Positions 30,295 to 40,624 of a DNA stretch of 64,000 nucleotides are shown here, in pieces. Each line of letters opens with the position of its first letter. Within the stretch, counting starts at the first letter, position 1. Below the pieces are notes generated by a model that was not told the origin of the DNA, did no database searches, and saw nothing but the letters and a program-made list of their open reading frames with translations. Location of the stretch: NCBI GenBank assembly GCA_903866825.1, contig CAIPPE010000123.1, positions 1-64,000 of the forward strand. Reading direction: 5' to 3'. Origin of the DNA: an uncultured Methylococcaceae bacterium. GTDB taxonomy: Bacteria > Pseudomonadota > Gammaproteobacteria > Methylococcales > Methylomonadaceae. A program made the translations under genes and the position numbers.

Positions 30295-31839
30295 CTATCT
30301 TGGCGAATGCACTTGTTTCATGACACCATTGACATAATCATGTGCTGCTCCGTGTGTCTGGATACTACTAGAATTAGCAAACAGAGCAGCACTGTGATCA
30401 CCTTGTCCACCCGCAAGATCCGATTCGGTCTTGGCAACAGTAAACAGAAATCCGGGTAAATTTCCTCCATTGATTGCCTTGTCTGGGTCAATCGCTGCCG
30501 TTGGCGGTGCAACCCTGGCGGTTGGTGACGAAGCAGCCTCTGCTGGACTGGGTAATACTTCTGGCGTATCTAAACGCGGTGCAGCCAATGAAAGCAAGGA
30601 GGTCAGATTATTGGCATGGGCATCCCGGTCGGTCAGTGCAGGTAATCCCGTAAGGGCTTCCAGGGTAGCGGGAATTGATGAATGATCATAAACCCGGTGA
30701 TCTATGATATTCTTTGGAATATAAGGAGATACGATAACGGCAGGTACACGCACACCCAATCGCTCAAAATTAAATTTGTTCACCGAATATTCGGTGGAAT
30801 CGCCCGGCGCTACCGCAACAGGTGGCTCAACATGATCATAAAAACCACCGTGCTCATCATAGGTAATGATCAACACACTATTTTCCCATAAAGATGATTT
30901 TCTGATAGTTTCATACACCTCCTTGATTAAAGCCTCGCCATTTCTAACATCATCCAAGGGGTGCTGAGACTGACCGTCCACATAAGAATTATTAGTAATG
31001 TGTCCATAGTTAGGCTCGATAAAAGTGTAGAAATAAGGATAATCACCGCTTATATCCTCTGCAAACTTTTCAAATCCATGCCAATCGTCTAAATCGATAT
31101 TGTGCAAGGCAGCAACGCTTGGGATAGACCCTGATAGGGGATCAGTCTTGCCGCCATAAATTCTCCAAGGCTTATCAAGCCCAGCCTTATCTGACAGAGC
31201 ATCAAAAATACTGCCATTTTCATATCGAAAACCATATAAACTTTGCCATAGCGCTATATGCTCTGTAGTCGGACTATCGTCTAAACCATTTGAAGAGGCG
31301 CCGTGCACAAAAAACCGGTTTGGCCAAGTCGGCCCAGGCAGCGAGGAGAACCAATGATCACAAACCGCAAACTCTTTCGCTAAGGTATATAAAACAGGTA
31401 ATTGCGTGGCGGTATCGTAGCATTTCATCACCTCGCCAAAATTAGCGGATGCCTTTCCTTCTCCGGTACTGGGGGAAATCACATAATCCAGGACAAACCC
31501 TGAGTTATCGATGGGCGGGTAAACCCCATCTGCACCGTAGGCATCTTTGCCCTTTTCTCCAGTCAATTGATAAAGCGCATCTACAAATTCGTGTCCCGGG
31601 CCTACCGTCATCGACCAATCAGCGGGACTGATTGCTGGATAAGGAACACCTTCATAGCTGTTAGTATGATTAGGGTCAAGACCTTCTATAGCTGTTGGTT
31701 TTCCATGTTCGGCATCAGTACCGGTAATCTTTGAAAAACCCAGCATATGATCAAAGGATCGATTTTCTAACACCAACACAAAAACATGCTTGATAGCCGC
31801 GTCTGGATTAGCTTTATTTAAGGGTATGGTCTTGGTCAT
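30295..31839 (-). CDS. Phosphoesterase family (phospholipase C/acid phosphatase-like)
   Basis: HVFVLVLENRSFDHMLGF, SLPGPTWPNRFFVHGASSNG, ITYDEHGGFYDHVEPP. Confidence 0.88.
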   Translation of the reverse strand: MTKTIPLNKANPDAAIKHVFVLVLENRSFDHMLGFSKITGTDAEHGKPTAIEGLDPNHTNSYEGVPYPAISPADWSMTVGPGHEFVDALYQLTGEKGKDAYGADGVYPPIDNSGFVLDYVISPSTGEGKASANFGEVMKCYDTATQLPVLYTLAKEFAVCDHWFSSLPGPTWPNRFFVHGASSNGLDDSPTTEHIALWQSLYGFRYENGSIFDALSDKAGLDKPWRIYGGKTDPLSGSIPSVAALHNIDLDDWHGFEKFAEDISGDYPYFYTFIEPNYGHITNNSYVDGQSQHPLDDVRNGEALIKEVYETIRKSSLWENSVLIITYDEHGGFYDHVEPPVAVAPGDSTEYSVNKFNFERLGVRVPAVIVSPYIPKNIIDHRVYDHSSIPATLEALTGLPALTDRDAHANNLTSLLSLAAPRLDTPEVLPSPAEAASSPTARVAPPTAAIDPDKAINGGNLPGFLFTVAKTESDLAGGQGDHSAALFANSSSIQTHGAAHDYVNGVMKQVHSPR

Positions 31840-31848
31840 GGTCCTGTT

Positions 31849-32289
31849 CTACGCCTGGGTTGAATTTGCTGAGTCTGTTGAATCAGTTGGGTTTGTTGGG
31901 TCTTCTGAATCTTCTGGATTTGCAGGGCTTATAAAGCCGGTAATATTGGTGATTAAATCCGATACATTTGAAATCAACGCAGCAGTTGAATTGTTTTTAG
32001 AAATAATTGAATCCATGTCAGCATTAATTTTACCCAAAGTCTGTGCAGCCTTTTCTAGTTCAGCATCACTCCCAGTATCTTGGGAGGAAAACGAATTCTT
32101 GAGTGCTTTAAGTTCTGATCCCAAGGCTGCTAGCTTAATCACACTATCCCCATCACCCGCCTGTTGTGCTTTTTCAATCGACTCCTGAATTTTTTTATCT
32201 ATCGCATCAAGATTTGCTCCTACCTTGCTAATTTGTGTTTGGAAACTTTTAATTGTATCAGGGGATAGCATTTTAATTACCTTTTTCAA
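31849..32289 (-). CDS. Hypothetical protein, acidic Ser/Thr/Pro C-terminal tail
   Basis: ORF between the phosphoesterase and the lipoprotein, same strand, overlapping the upstream gene. Confidence 0.5.
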   Translation of the reverse strand: MKKVIKMLSPDTIKSFQTQISKVGANLDAIDKKIQESIEKAQQAGDGDSVIKLAALGSELKALKNSFSSQDTGSDAELEKAAQTLGKINADMDSIISKNNSTAALISNVSDLITNITGFISPANPEDSEDPTNPTDSTDSANSTQA

Positions 32290-33223
32290 TAATCATTAAG
32301 GTGGACGCTTGTGCAGCAAAGTCTGAAGCCGTACTGATGGCATTCTCAAAATTAATATCCGGATTTTTAAGGCTTTTCAATAAGTCAGCGTGTGATGATT
32401 TCATTTTGACCAAGGCGCTGCCAATATCATTAGACGCAGTTTTATCATAGGCAATGGCATCATTCACGACATTTTGGGCCGCTGTATTAATATCCGAATA
32501 ATTGCTGTTACTTTTGGTAAGAAGCGAAACTTGCGCCATCTCACTATAAATGATGTACTGCTGATCATTGAGAATTTCAGCTTGAAGATGCTCGGCTGAC
32601 TTCTGTAATAAAGCAGTCTCTTTTTGTATGACTGGATCAGCTTTTTCAACAATTGCGACCAGGGTCTTGAGACGTTCCGCATCCGCTATTTCTCCAAACA
32701 ACCAGGCAAAACCAATTGTTATACTATTCACAGCCGTCCCAGAACCTGGCATAGCTAATGATGAAACAGAGGCTATAGCAGATCCGGCTTTTGCTACTGC
32801 GGTTTTTAAGGCCGCTATATCCTGTGCAGTACTAATAGCAACAAGACCTTGACCGTAGGCGTCTAATGCTGAAATAAATGCCAATGATTGGGCCTCGTGA
32901 TTTTTTACATTAGCCGCCAAATTACTACCACCCGGGTAATGAATGGTCCAGGAACAATCACCGGGGTTTGCATCTCTGGGAGGATTAGCCGTTATTGGAC
33001 AGCCTGTAGGCGGACTCAGGAAAGTGCCCTGTTGTTTTATACTATTCGCTAAATTGTTAATAGCCGCATTATCTCTTGTCACTCTTAACGCATTAAATGC
33101 CGAATTAAGGTCAGATACACCTTGAGAGAATTGAGTAATTGGCTGCTGATAATTTAAAGTTGAGCAAGCTCCAACTCCGCTTAGCAGCAAAGTCACAATA
33201 AATCTGGAACGGTGTTGCATCAT
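32273..33223 (-). CDS. Hypothetical lipoprotein
   Basis: Lipobox LLLSGVGACSTL; 316 aa, largely helical. Confidence 0.55.
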   Translation of the reverse strand: MMQHRSRFIVTLLLSGVGACSTLNYQQPITQFSQGVSDLNSAFNALRVTRDNAAINNLANSIKQQGTFLSPPTGCPITANPPRDANPGDCSWTIHYPGGSNLAANVKNHEAQSLAFISALDAYGQGLVAISTAQDIAALKTAVAKAGSAIASVSSLAMPGSGTAVNSITIGFAWLFGEIADAERLKTLVAIVEKADPVIQKETALLQKSAEHLQAEILNDQQYIIYSEMAQVSLLTKSNSNYSDINTAAQNVVNDAIAYDKTASNDIGSALVKMKSSHADLLKSLKNPDINFENAISTASDFAAQASTLMIIEKGN

Positions 33224-33427
33224 TAAAGTCTCCTATCGCCACTGGGGGTTAGTTGACAGAGTGCTTGCGGTTCAAGGAGGAAAAATCCGTATTGAGGGAA
33301 CCACTCTTCAGCTTTTAATATAAAATCATTCCAAAGAGTTTGTCAACCAGTTGTTGATAAATTATTGACTATTAATTGATCTAAAGGACCAAAGATTTCT
33401 CACAACAGCAATAGCTTACTGGTCGTG

Positions 33428-34135
33428 TTAACTATTAGTACTCGGCATACCTTTCAGCAACCAGCTAATAAAGTTTTCGCGGTTACGTGAACAAATAACA
33501 ACTTTGCCTCTGCCAGAAAATTTGAGTACCATACCCTCTCCACTGGTGACGCTATTGACAATTTGGCCTAAGAAGCCACTGGATTGTTGGGTAGCCACAG
33601 AGATTTCATGATGCAAGGCACTATCCCAGGCAACCACATGGGCGTTATCGATAATAATATCTTTACCCGGTTCAACATCCAGGACAAAACTGGAGCCAAA
33701 ACCTGACACGGCCAATTTGCCAAAGCCAGTCGCTTCGCAGATAAAAAAACCGCCGGTTTGACCAAACATCGCAGACCCTAAGCTTTGAGTACGCACATTT
33801 AAGCTCACTCCACTTTCAGCGGCTACAAAAGCACCATCGGTTATTTTATAACTGGTTGTGCCGACCTCCAATACTTGTATAGCACCTGGGAGAGTCGGTG
33901 ATAATAAACAATCACCATCCCCACTAACCGCCTCGATATGCTGCTGAAAAAAGGATTCTCCATTAGCAAAGCGGCGCATTAACGCACTACCTAAACCGCC
34001 AGTCATTTTCCCTTTAAGCTCTAAAGCACTTTCCATCATCACCATGGCGTTAGATTCGCAATAAATCTTTTCACCTCTGATTAAACTGACATGTAAAAAG
34101 GGATCAATCTCACCCGTCACTGTAAATTGTGCCAT
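33428..34135 (-). CDS. TIGR00266/AIM24 family protein
   Basis: IYCESNAMVMMESALELKGKMTGGLGSALMRRFANGESFFQ and downstream family pattern. Confidence 0.85.
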   Translation of the reverse strand: MAQFTVTGEIDPFLHVSLIRGEKIYCESNAMVMMESALELKGKMTGGLGSALMRRFANGESFFQQHIEAVSGDGDCLLSPTLPGAIQVLEVGTTSYKITDGAFVAAESGVSLNVRTQSLGSAMFGQTGGFFICEATGFGKLAVSGFGSSFVLDVEPGKDIIIDNAHVVAWDSALHHEISVATQQSSGFLGQIVNSVTSGEGMVLKFSGRGKVVICSRNRENFISWLLKGMPSTNS

Positions 34136-34504
34136 TGTTATCGCCTATTTTTCTTGTAAAAGTCCAGATGATAATGAATAAGGTAAAGTCATACAGTTAC
34201 CCACAAATACTTATTGAGGGATTGTAATTAATATGTTACCACAATTAAAGCGAAAAACTCATCTCAAATATTACAAAAACAGATATAAGTCATTGATTCA
34301 TAATTAACTTAACAAACTGTATAAGTATTAGACAATCTAAGTAATTTTAATGAAAATTAGGCAGTTAGAGGGTTACTCAACCGATAATCCACAAAGTTAC
34401 CCACAGCTTCTGGGGATAACTTATAGAAGACTGAAAGGGTCAATAATGCCAGTATTATTGAGGCTAAATCAGCCCACAAGAACTTGAACGCATTGCCTGT
34501 TACC

Positions 34505-34714
34505 GACGCCCTAAAAGCGATTGATTTTACGGCATCGCATGTTGCCGACACTCCAAAAGCGATTGGTTTTACTGCATCGCATGTTGCCGATGCTCTAAAA
34601 GCGATTGGTTTTACTGCATCGCATGTTGCCGATGCTCTAAAAGCGATTGGTTTTGCTTCATCGCATGTTGCCGATGCTCTAAAAGCGATTGGTTTTGCTT
34701 CATCGCATGTTGCC
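34505..34714. repeat. 42-bp tandem repeat, five units (two 21-bp halves each)
   Basis: gatgctctaaaagcgattggttttactgcatcgcatgttgcc repeated in exact register. Confidence 0.95.
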
Positions 34715-34718
34715 GACA

Positions 34719-34768
34719 CGCCAATAACAATCGCCTTTAGAACACCGGCAACAACCTTTAGAGCATGC
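34719..34768. repeat. Two inverted 21-bp units at the right end of the array
   Basis: Reverse complement contains gcatgctctaaaggttgttgccggtgttctaaaggcgattgttattgg, with tctaaagg spaced 21 bp. Confidence 0.7.
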
Positions 34769-35032
34769 CTCCCCTACTCTACTCCCTTATTGACCTCATC
34801 AGCTGTAATCTCAACTGCTTTCACGGCATTCTTCTCTGGGTAAAGAGTTTTTAAACACCGAACCGCTCGAACTGATTTTAACTCATGGTCTCTAACATTA
34901 TATTTATAGTGTATTTGTTGAAAAGGGGGTCTATACTCAAACGGCTAACACTCAAATAGTACTGACTGTTGCAGGGATTTTGAACTGGACGTCAACAATT
35001 AATGCCCATTTACGGGCGCAATCGAGGGAATT

Positions 35033-35665
35033 ATGAGAACACAAAAGGCAACCATCAGTGTTGGTAAGTTTAGGGATAATGAGCTAGTCAATTACGCTCA
35101 AAAAATCGTTCAGAAAATGACCGACAATCCCAACTTTACCGCGCCTCAACCTGATTTAGCAACGATTCAAAACGCTATTAATATTTATATGGCCGCCTTA
35201 ATCAAGTCTAAAGATGGTACTAAAGAAGACACTGCGAATAAAAATGCGACTCGTCGAGTGCTAGAAAACCTTCTTAACAGCTTAGGCGGTCACGTTAATC
35301 AAGTTTCAGCAACCGACCTTGTCAAACTGGATAGCTCTGGGTTCAATATCTCAAAAACACCCACGGTGATTGGTATATTAGATGCCCCGACCTTTGACGT
35401 ACATTACGGCAAGAACCCAGGAGAAATGATTGTTGAAATTGGCATTGTCCCTCATGTCACTGAGTATCTGGTACTCTTTACTCCGTTACCCGCACCCGCA
35501 GACGATGCAGAATGGTATACCAAATTATTTTCTAAAACCAAAGGTACGATATCGAATTTAACCAGCGGCATTAAATATAAATTTAAGGTCACAGCAACCA
35601 GTGCAGAAGCCAATAAAATGGGTATCTATAATTTCTCCGATCCCGTTGAGAAGTTTGTTCCGTAA
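35033..35665 (+). CDS. Small protein with C-terminal FN3-like domain (paralog of 2191..2805)
   Basis: KFRDNELVNYAQKIVQKMTDNPNFTAPQPDLATIQNAIN; GTISNLTSGIKYKFKVTATSAEANKMGIYNFSDPVEKFV. Confidence 0.75.
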   Translation: MRTQKATISVGKFRDNELVNYAQKIVQKMTDNPNFTAPQPDLATIQNAINIYMAALIKSKDGTKEDTANKNATRRVLENLLNSLGGHVNQVSATDLVKLDSSGFNISKTPTVIGILDAPTFDVHYGKNPGEMIVEIGIVPHVTEYLVLFTPLPAPADDAEWYTKLFSKTKGTISNLTSGIKYKFKVTATSAEANKMGIYNFSDPVEKFVP

Positions 35666-35683
35666 GCTTAATTGACTTAGTGA

Positions 35684-35712
35684 GGGAGAGTCTTTATTCT
35701 TTTAGCTCTCCC
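35684..35712 (+). terminator. Terminator-like hairpin after the FN3-like gene
   Basis: gggagag/ctctccc with surrounding aagctt. Confidence 0.5.
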
Positions 35713-35795
35713 AAGCTTATCGATAGCCAAAATCAATTCCGTTTATGTCCAATAAAAAATAGACGGTTAGCGCAAATCCGTAATGTCTGGACGCA

Positions 35796-38057
35796 TCACT
35801 CATTATTCCAATATTTACCGCTCGTATCACGCAATGACTGCACTAACCAGCGACCATCTTTTACACTCAACGTCATAGCGCCTTTATCAGCCGTATTAAG
35901 CCACTGGCTATGATTATCCTTATACCTGGTCAGAATGTCTTGATGAGGATGTCCAAACTGATTTTTATATCCCGCAGAAATTAATACCATCTCCGGTTGA
36001 ACCGCCTTGAGAAAAGCAACGGTCGAAGAGGTTTTACTGCCGTGATGTGGAGCAATTAAAACATCCGCTTTAAGTTGATCCCCATAAGTCTCAATTAACC
36101 AGGCCTCTGCCGAAGTCTCTATATCGCTGGGCAATAACACAGTCCCCTGCTCTGTTTGAACTTTTAAAACACAGGCATTATTATTGTCAGAAACAAAAGC
36201 CTGTTGGGGTGACAAAATGGTAAAACGGACCTTATCCCATTCCCATGTCTGTCCCGCTACACATTTAACCGGCGCATAAGCCTTTAATTGCTCCATGGCA
36301 CTGGTTAACACCTGTTGTACCGGCAAGCCTTTTATTAAAGAAACAGCGCCACCAATATGATCATTATCCCCGTGACTGATGATTAATGTATCGATAGTCT
36401 CAGCACCTTGCTGACGTAAAAAAGGTAACAAGATACTCTTACCCATGTCACTTTCACCCGAAAACTTGGCTCCTGTATCATAAACCAGCCAATGGTTTTG
36501 GGTTTGCACAACTAACGATAAAGCTTGCCCGACATCCAATAGCGTCATTTTAATATTACCGACAGCAGGCTTTTCTGACTCAGTAAATATCAACGGTAAA
36601 AACAGCACTAAACTTAACCATCGACTCGGTATTCCTTGGGGCGCAAGCAGCCATAAAATACCAGGTACCGCAAAGAGTAATGACCACACAGAAGGCTGAG
36701 GATGATTAATCGTTGCGAAGGGTAATTCTGCCATATACCCTAAAAGCGTCACTAAGCCTTGTAAACTCAGATCGACTATAAAAAACAGTTTTGCGGCTAT
36801 CAGAGGTAAACTAAACATTAACACCACACCCAGCAAAGCTAAAGGAACTGCAACAAAGCTAATGATGGGCACGGCTATAAAATTGGCAACCGGCGAAATC
36901 AGCGAGACTTGCTGAAAAAATAACAATAACAACGGCGCTAAGCCTATAGAAGTAGCCCAGTTGATCTTGATCATTTCTAACCAATAACCTGATGTACCTA
37001 AGCGTCCAGAAACAACATACACAATCAGGCTCACCGCCAGGAATGACAACCAAAAACCAGCGGATAAAACGGACAAGGGATCAAAAACCAGTACGGCAAA
37101 TAAAGCGACAGCCAGGATATTAAAGGGACGACTATTCCGTTGTAGAATCAATGCCAACATGACCACACTTAACATCACCATCGACCGTTGTGTTGGCACT
37201 GAAAAACCGGCTAATCCTGAGTAAAATACCCCAACCAGTATCGCAACAAACGCTGAAACCTTGTAAGGTGCCCATCGAATCGACCCGAATCTAACCCAAA
37301 CTTTAAAGACTAAAAAATAGGCAAGCCCGGCAATTAAGCCCACATGTGACCCTGAGATAACCACTAAATGTGTCGTACCTGTTTTTCGAAAAATATCCCA
37401 GTCATTGGAAGAGATTCCGCTCCCATCTCCAATCGTCAGCGCTTTGATTAAGCCTAAACTGGCACTATCAGATAATCTATTGGACAATTCATCCGCTATC
37501 CTTTGCCGCCATACTGCAATACTGCTCCAGGCTGATTCATGGCCTAATAATCTTGGTTTTGGACTGGGTCTGACATAACCAGTCGCACCAATGTTTTGAG
37601 TTAATAGCCAACGTTCATAATCGAAACCACCGGGGTTCAAACTGCCATGCGGACGCTTTAATTTAACCAGAAATGACCAATGCTGGCCTGACTTAATAGC
37701 TTGATCAGGAAAATACCAGCTTAATCTTAAAAGAGACGGTAACGGCTGGGTGGACTCTAGGACCTTAAAATCAAAGCGGGTTTGCTTTTCATTCTGCTCC
37801 GGTAAATCAACTACAATCCCTGTCACCGGGATATCAAAGCCTTCCAATGATTCAGGTAAACGCTCCGCTAATCGTGACATCGCAAACATGACTGCCCACA
37901 ACAAACCGATGATGAAAAACACCCATCGCCAATACCGCAAGCATGCCATAATAATGGCAGTTATTGTTAGCATGATTAGCCATTGACTACCTGGCAGGAC
38001 GGCAAACTGCTGTACAACTAAAAGTCCGGCCAGAAAGCACAAGGCAGATACAATCAT
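35796..38057 (-). CDS. comEC: DNA internalization-related competence protein ComEC/Rec2
   Basis: KALTIGDGSGISSNDWDIFRKTGTTHLVVISGSHVGL; metallo-beta-lactamase domain LIISHGDNDHIGG, LIAPHHGSKTSS. Confidence 0.92.
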   Translation of the reverse strand: MIVSALCFLAGLLVVQQFAVLPGSQWLIMLTITAIIMACLRYWRWVFFIIGLLWAVMFAMSRLAERLPESLEGFDIPVTGIVVDLPEQNEKQTRFDFKVLESTQPLPSLLRLSWYFPDQAIKSGQHWSFLVKLKRPHGSLNPGGFDYERWLLTQNIGATGYVRPSPKPRLLGHESAWSSIAVWRQRIADELSNRLSDSASLGLIKALTIGDGSGISSNDWDIFRKTGTTHLVVISGSHVGLIAGLAYFLVFKVWVRFGSIRWAPYKVSAFVAILVGVFYSGLAGFSVPTQRSMVMLSVVMLALILQRNSRPFNILAVALFAVLVFDPLSVLSAGFWLSFLAVSLIVYVVSGRLGTSGYWLEMIKINWATSIGLAPLLLLFFQQVSLISPVANFIAVPIISFVAVPLALLGVVLMFSLPLIAAKLFFIVDLSLQGLVTLLGYMAELPFATINHPQPSVWSLLFAVPGILWLLAPQGIPSRWLSLVLFLPLIFTESEKPAVGNIKMTLLDVGQALSLVVQTQNHWLVYDTGAKFSGESDMGKSILLPFLRQQGAETIDTLIISHGDNDHIGGAVSLIKGLPVQQVLTSAMEQLKAYAPVKCVAGQTWEWDKVRFTILSPQQAFVSDNNNACVLKVQTEQGTVLLPSDIETSAEAWLIETYGDQLKADVLIAPHHGSKTSSTVAFLKAVQPEMVLISAGYKNQFGHPHQDILTRYKDNHSQWLNTADKGAMTLSVKDGRWLVQSLRDTSGKYWNNE

Positions 38058-38113
38058 TAAGCTCCTTAAACGTCCTCCGGCAATGAATAGACAAACGAGC
38101 CTAACTAACTTAG

Positions 38114-38794
38114 CTAGCCAACGATCAAACCATCTTCCATGTGCAAGACTTTACCAAGACGTGCTGCCAGATCATGATCATGAGTGACGACCAAAAAACT
38201 AACATTCAATTCTTGATTCAACTCTAGCATTAACTGATACACTTGATCAGCGGTTTTACTATCGAGGTTTCCAGTGGGTTCATCAGCCAGAACCAGACAG
38301 GGCTTATTAATTAACGCTCTAGCCACAGCCGCACGTTGCCTTTCACCGCCTGATAACTCACCAGGCTTGTGCTCAATACGATGCCCTAATCCGACCCGTT
38401 TAAGTAATTCAGTCGCTCGAACACTGGCTTGCTTTACCGACTCTCCGGCAATCAACAAAGGCATAGCTACATTTTCTAGCACTGAAAATTCGCCTAGCAA
38501 ATGATGTGACTGGTAGATAAAACCCAGGGACTTGTTTCTTAACTTTGCTAACTTAGATCCGCTCACTTTGTTAATGTTAACGCCATCCAGAATGACTTCT
38601 CCACTACTGGCTTTTTCCAGTCCTCCCAACAAATGCAACAAGGTACTTTTTCCCGAACCCGAAGCGCCCATAATCGCAACACGTTCGCCAACAGTAATAT
38701 CTAGATTAACACCTTTAAGTACGTCAACATCCAGACCACCTTGATCATAACGTTTCGTCAACTGCCGACAATTCAAAATACTGCTTTTATTCAT
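38114..38794 (-). CDS. lolD: Lipoprotein-releasing ABC transporter ATP-binding protein
   Basis: GASGSGKSTLLHLLGGLE, LSGGERQRAAVARALINKPCLVLADEPTGNLD. Confidence 0.92.
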   Translation of the reverse strand: MNKSSILNCRQLTKRYDQGGLDVDVLKGVNLDITVGERVAIMGASGSGKSTLLHLLGGLEKASSGEVILDGVNINKVSGSKLAKLRNKSLGFIYQSHHLLGEFSVLENVAMPLLIAGESVKQASVRATELLKRVGLGHRIEHKPGELSGGERQRAAVARALINKPCLVLADEPTGNLDSKTADQVYQLMLELNQELNVSFLVVTHDHDLAARLGKVLHMEDGLIVG

Positions 38795-40034
38795 ATCTAA
38801 GCACTTCCGCTGGATTTATTCTGGATGCCTGCCAGGCAGGATAAATCGTTGCCAATAAGGATAAAAAGAAGGCCATACCAGCAATTGCGTAGACGTCTGA
38901 CCATACCAGCTTTGAGGGTAACTCACTGATGTAATAAACATCGGCGGCCATAAACTGAACCTGAAATAACTTTTCAATCGCGGGTACGATGGTTTCAACA
39001 TTTAACGCTAACAAAACCCCACCGACTGTTCCCAGGGCCGTTCCGACGATACCAATAATAGACCCTAACACCATAAAAATACCCATGATTGATGCTGAGG
39101 TTAGCCCCTGCGTTTTAAGAATCGCAATATCGCCTCGCTTATCCGTTACGACCATAACCAGTGTAGAAACAATGTTAAAGGCCGCAACGGCAACAATCAG
39201 CAACAGAATAATAAACATCACCCGTTTTTCTGTCTGAATGGCTTTAAAAAAGTTATTATGCGCTAAGGTCCAGTCACTCACCTGATACTCATCATAGAGC
39301 GCGGTTGCCAAGCCATGCGTAATTTTGGGCGCATTAAATAAATCATCCAGTTTTATACGTAATCCTGAAACGGCATTATCCATACGAAACAGCTTAGCGG
39401 CATCGTCAATATGAATCAGCGCCATATTTCGATCATATTCATACATGCCTACCTGAAAAATACCGACTACAGTAAACCGGCGCATTCTAGGCACAATACC
39501 CGCTGGTGTAGAATTAATTTGCGGACTGATAACAGTTATTTTATCGCTCAAAGTAACGCCTAAATAATTGGCTAACTCGCCCCCTAATACAATACCATAT
39601 TCACCCGGTACCAAATCAGCAAGCTGGCCTAACTTCATTTTGTTGGCAACGTCAGACACTCTGGATTCATAATCAGGCAAGATGCCATTCAGCATAGTCC
39701 CGCTAACACGCCGATCCGCATTGATCATCACTTGTCCGGAGATAAAGGGCGCAGCGCCTTCAACATGTGGGTAATTTTTTAGCTTCTGATCAAGGGCTTG
39801 CCAATCATCTAACTGCCCAGATCTGCCTGTAGCCGTTGCATGGGCTGTCATACCCAAAATTCGTTCTCGCAACTCTGCTTCAAAACCGTTCATGACGGAC
39901 AGCACCGTTATCAAGGCGGTTACCCCCAAAGCAATACCTAATACAGACGTTAAGGTTATAAAAGAAATAAACTGAGTGCGCCGTTTAGCCCGCGTATAAC
40001 GCAAGCCAATATAAAAAACTAAAGGTTTAAACAT
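38787..40034 (-). CDS. lolC: Lipoprotein-releasing ABC transporter permease (LolC/E family)
   Basis: FYIGLRYTRAKRRTQFISFITLTSVLGIALGVTALITVLSVMNGFE. Confidence 0.92.
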   Translation of the reverse strand: MFKPLVFYIGLRYTRAKRRTQFISFITLTSVLGIALGVTALITVLSVMNGFEAELRERILGMTAHATATGRSGQLDDWQALDQKLKNYPHVEGAAPFISGQVMINADRRVSGTMLNGILPDYESRVSDVANKMKLGQLADLVPGEYGIVLGGELANYLGVTLSDKITVISPQINSTPAGIVPRMRRFTVVGIFQVGMYEYDRNMALIHIDDAAKLFRMDNAVSGLRIKLDDLFNAPKITHGLATALYDEYQVSDWTLAHNNFFKAIQTEKRVMFIILLLIVAVAAFNIVSTLVMVVTDKRGDIAILKTQGLTSASIMGIFMVLGSIIGIVGTALGTVGGVLLALNVETIVPAIEKLFQVQFMAADVYYISELPSKLVWSDVYAIAGMAFFLSLLATIYPAWQASRINPAEVLRYE

Positions 40035-40058
40035 GAAATCTATTAAGATTAAAAAAAA

Positions 40059-40475
40059 TTAGGATGACTTACACTTTGGGCAAAATCCATATAGATAAAG
40101 ACCATGATCGGTTAACTCATAGCCCAATTTTATTGCAACTTCTTTTTGTCTGGCCTCAATAAGTTCATCGGTAAACTCATCAACTTTTCCACATTTCATA
40201 CAGAGAATATGATCATGATGGTCACCGGTATCCAATTCAAATATCGAATTGCCACCTTCAAAATGATGTCTCGTGACCAATCCTGCGGCTTCAAACTGAG
40301 TTAACACCCTATAAACTGTCGCCAATCCAATTTCTTCGCCTTCACTCAGCAGAATTTTATAAACCATCTCAGCCGTTAAATGCCGCTCATTAACTTGTTT
40401 TTCTAGAATTTGCAGAATTTTAACCCGAGGTATAGTAACCTTCAGGCCTGCACTCCTTATATTATCTGTTTCCAA
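40059..40475 (-). CDS. fur: Ferric uptake regulator
   Basis: KVTIPRVKILQILE, IGLATVYRVLTQFEAAGLVTRHHFEGG, HHDHILCMKCGKVDEF. Confidence 0.95.
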   Translation of the reverse strand: METDNIRSAGLKVTIPRVKILQILEKQVNERHLTAEMVYKILLSEGEEIGLATVYRVLTQFEAAGLVTRHHFEGGNSIFELDTGDHHDHILCMKCGKVDEFTDELIEARQKEVAIKLGYELTDHGLYLYGFCPKCKSS

Positions 40476-40624
40476 AACTAATCTCCGGTTAAACTAAAAT
40501 AGGGGTATTAAATACTTACTTAATGTTATTGTAGCCTTTTTAATAGACAAGAGCATGACAGTTTTATAGGATTATTATTTAACATCCTGTATGATTTGAC
40601 ATTTAAACACTTCCGCAGCCCGAA

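Noticed and set aside
31790-32188. 132-aa plus-strand ORF
   Set aside because: Shadow ORF antisense to the low-complexity gene 31849..32289.
34484-34843. Plus-strand 119-aa repeat ORF as a confident gene
   Set aside because: It is an automatic consequence of a 42-bp repeat with no stops; the minus strand is equally open and has a better heptad continuation, so neither is called as a CDS.
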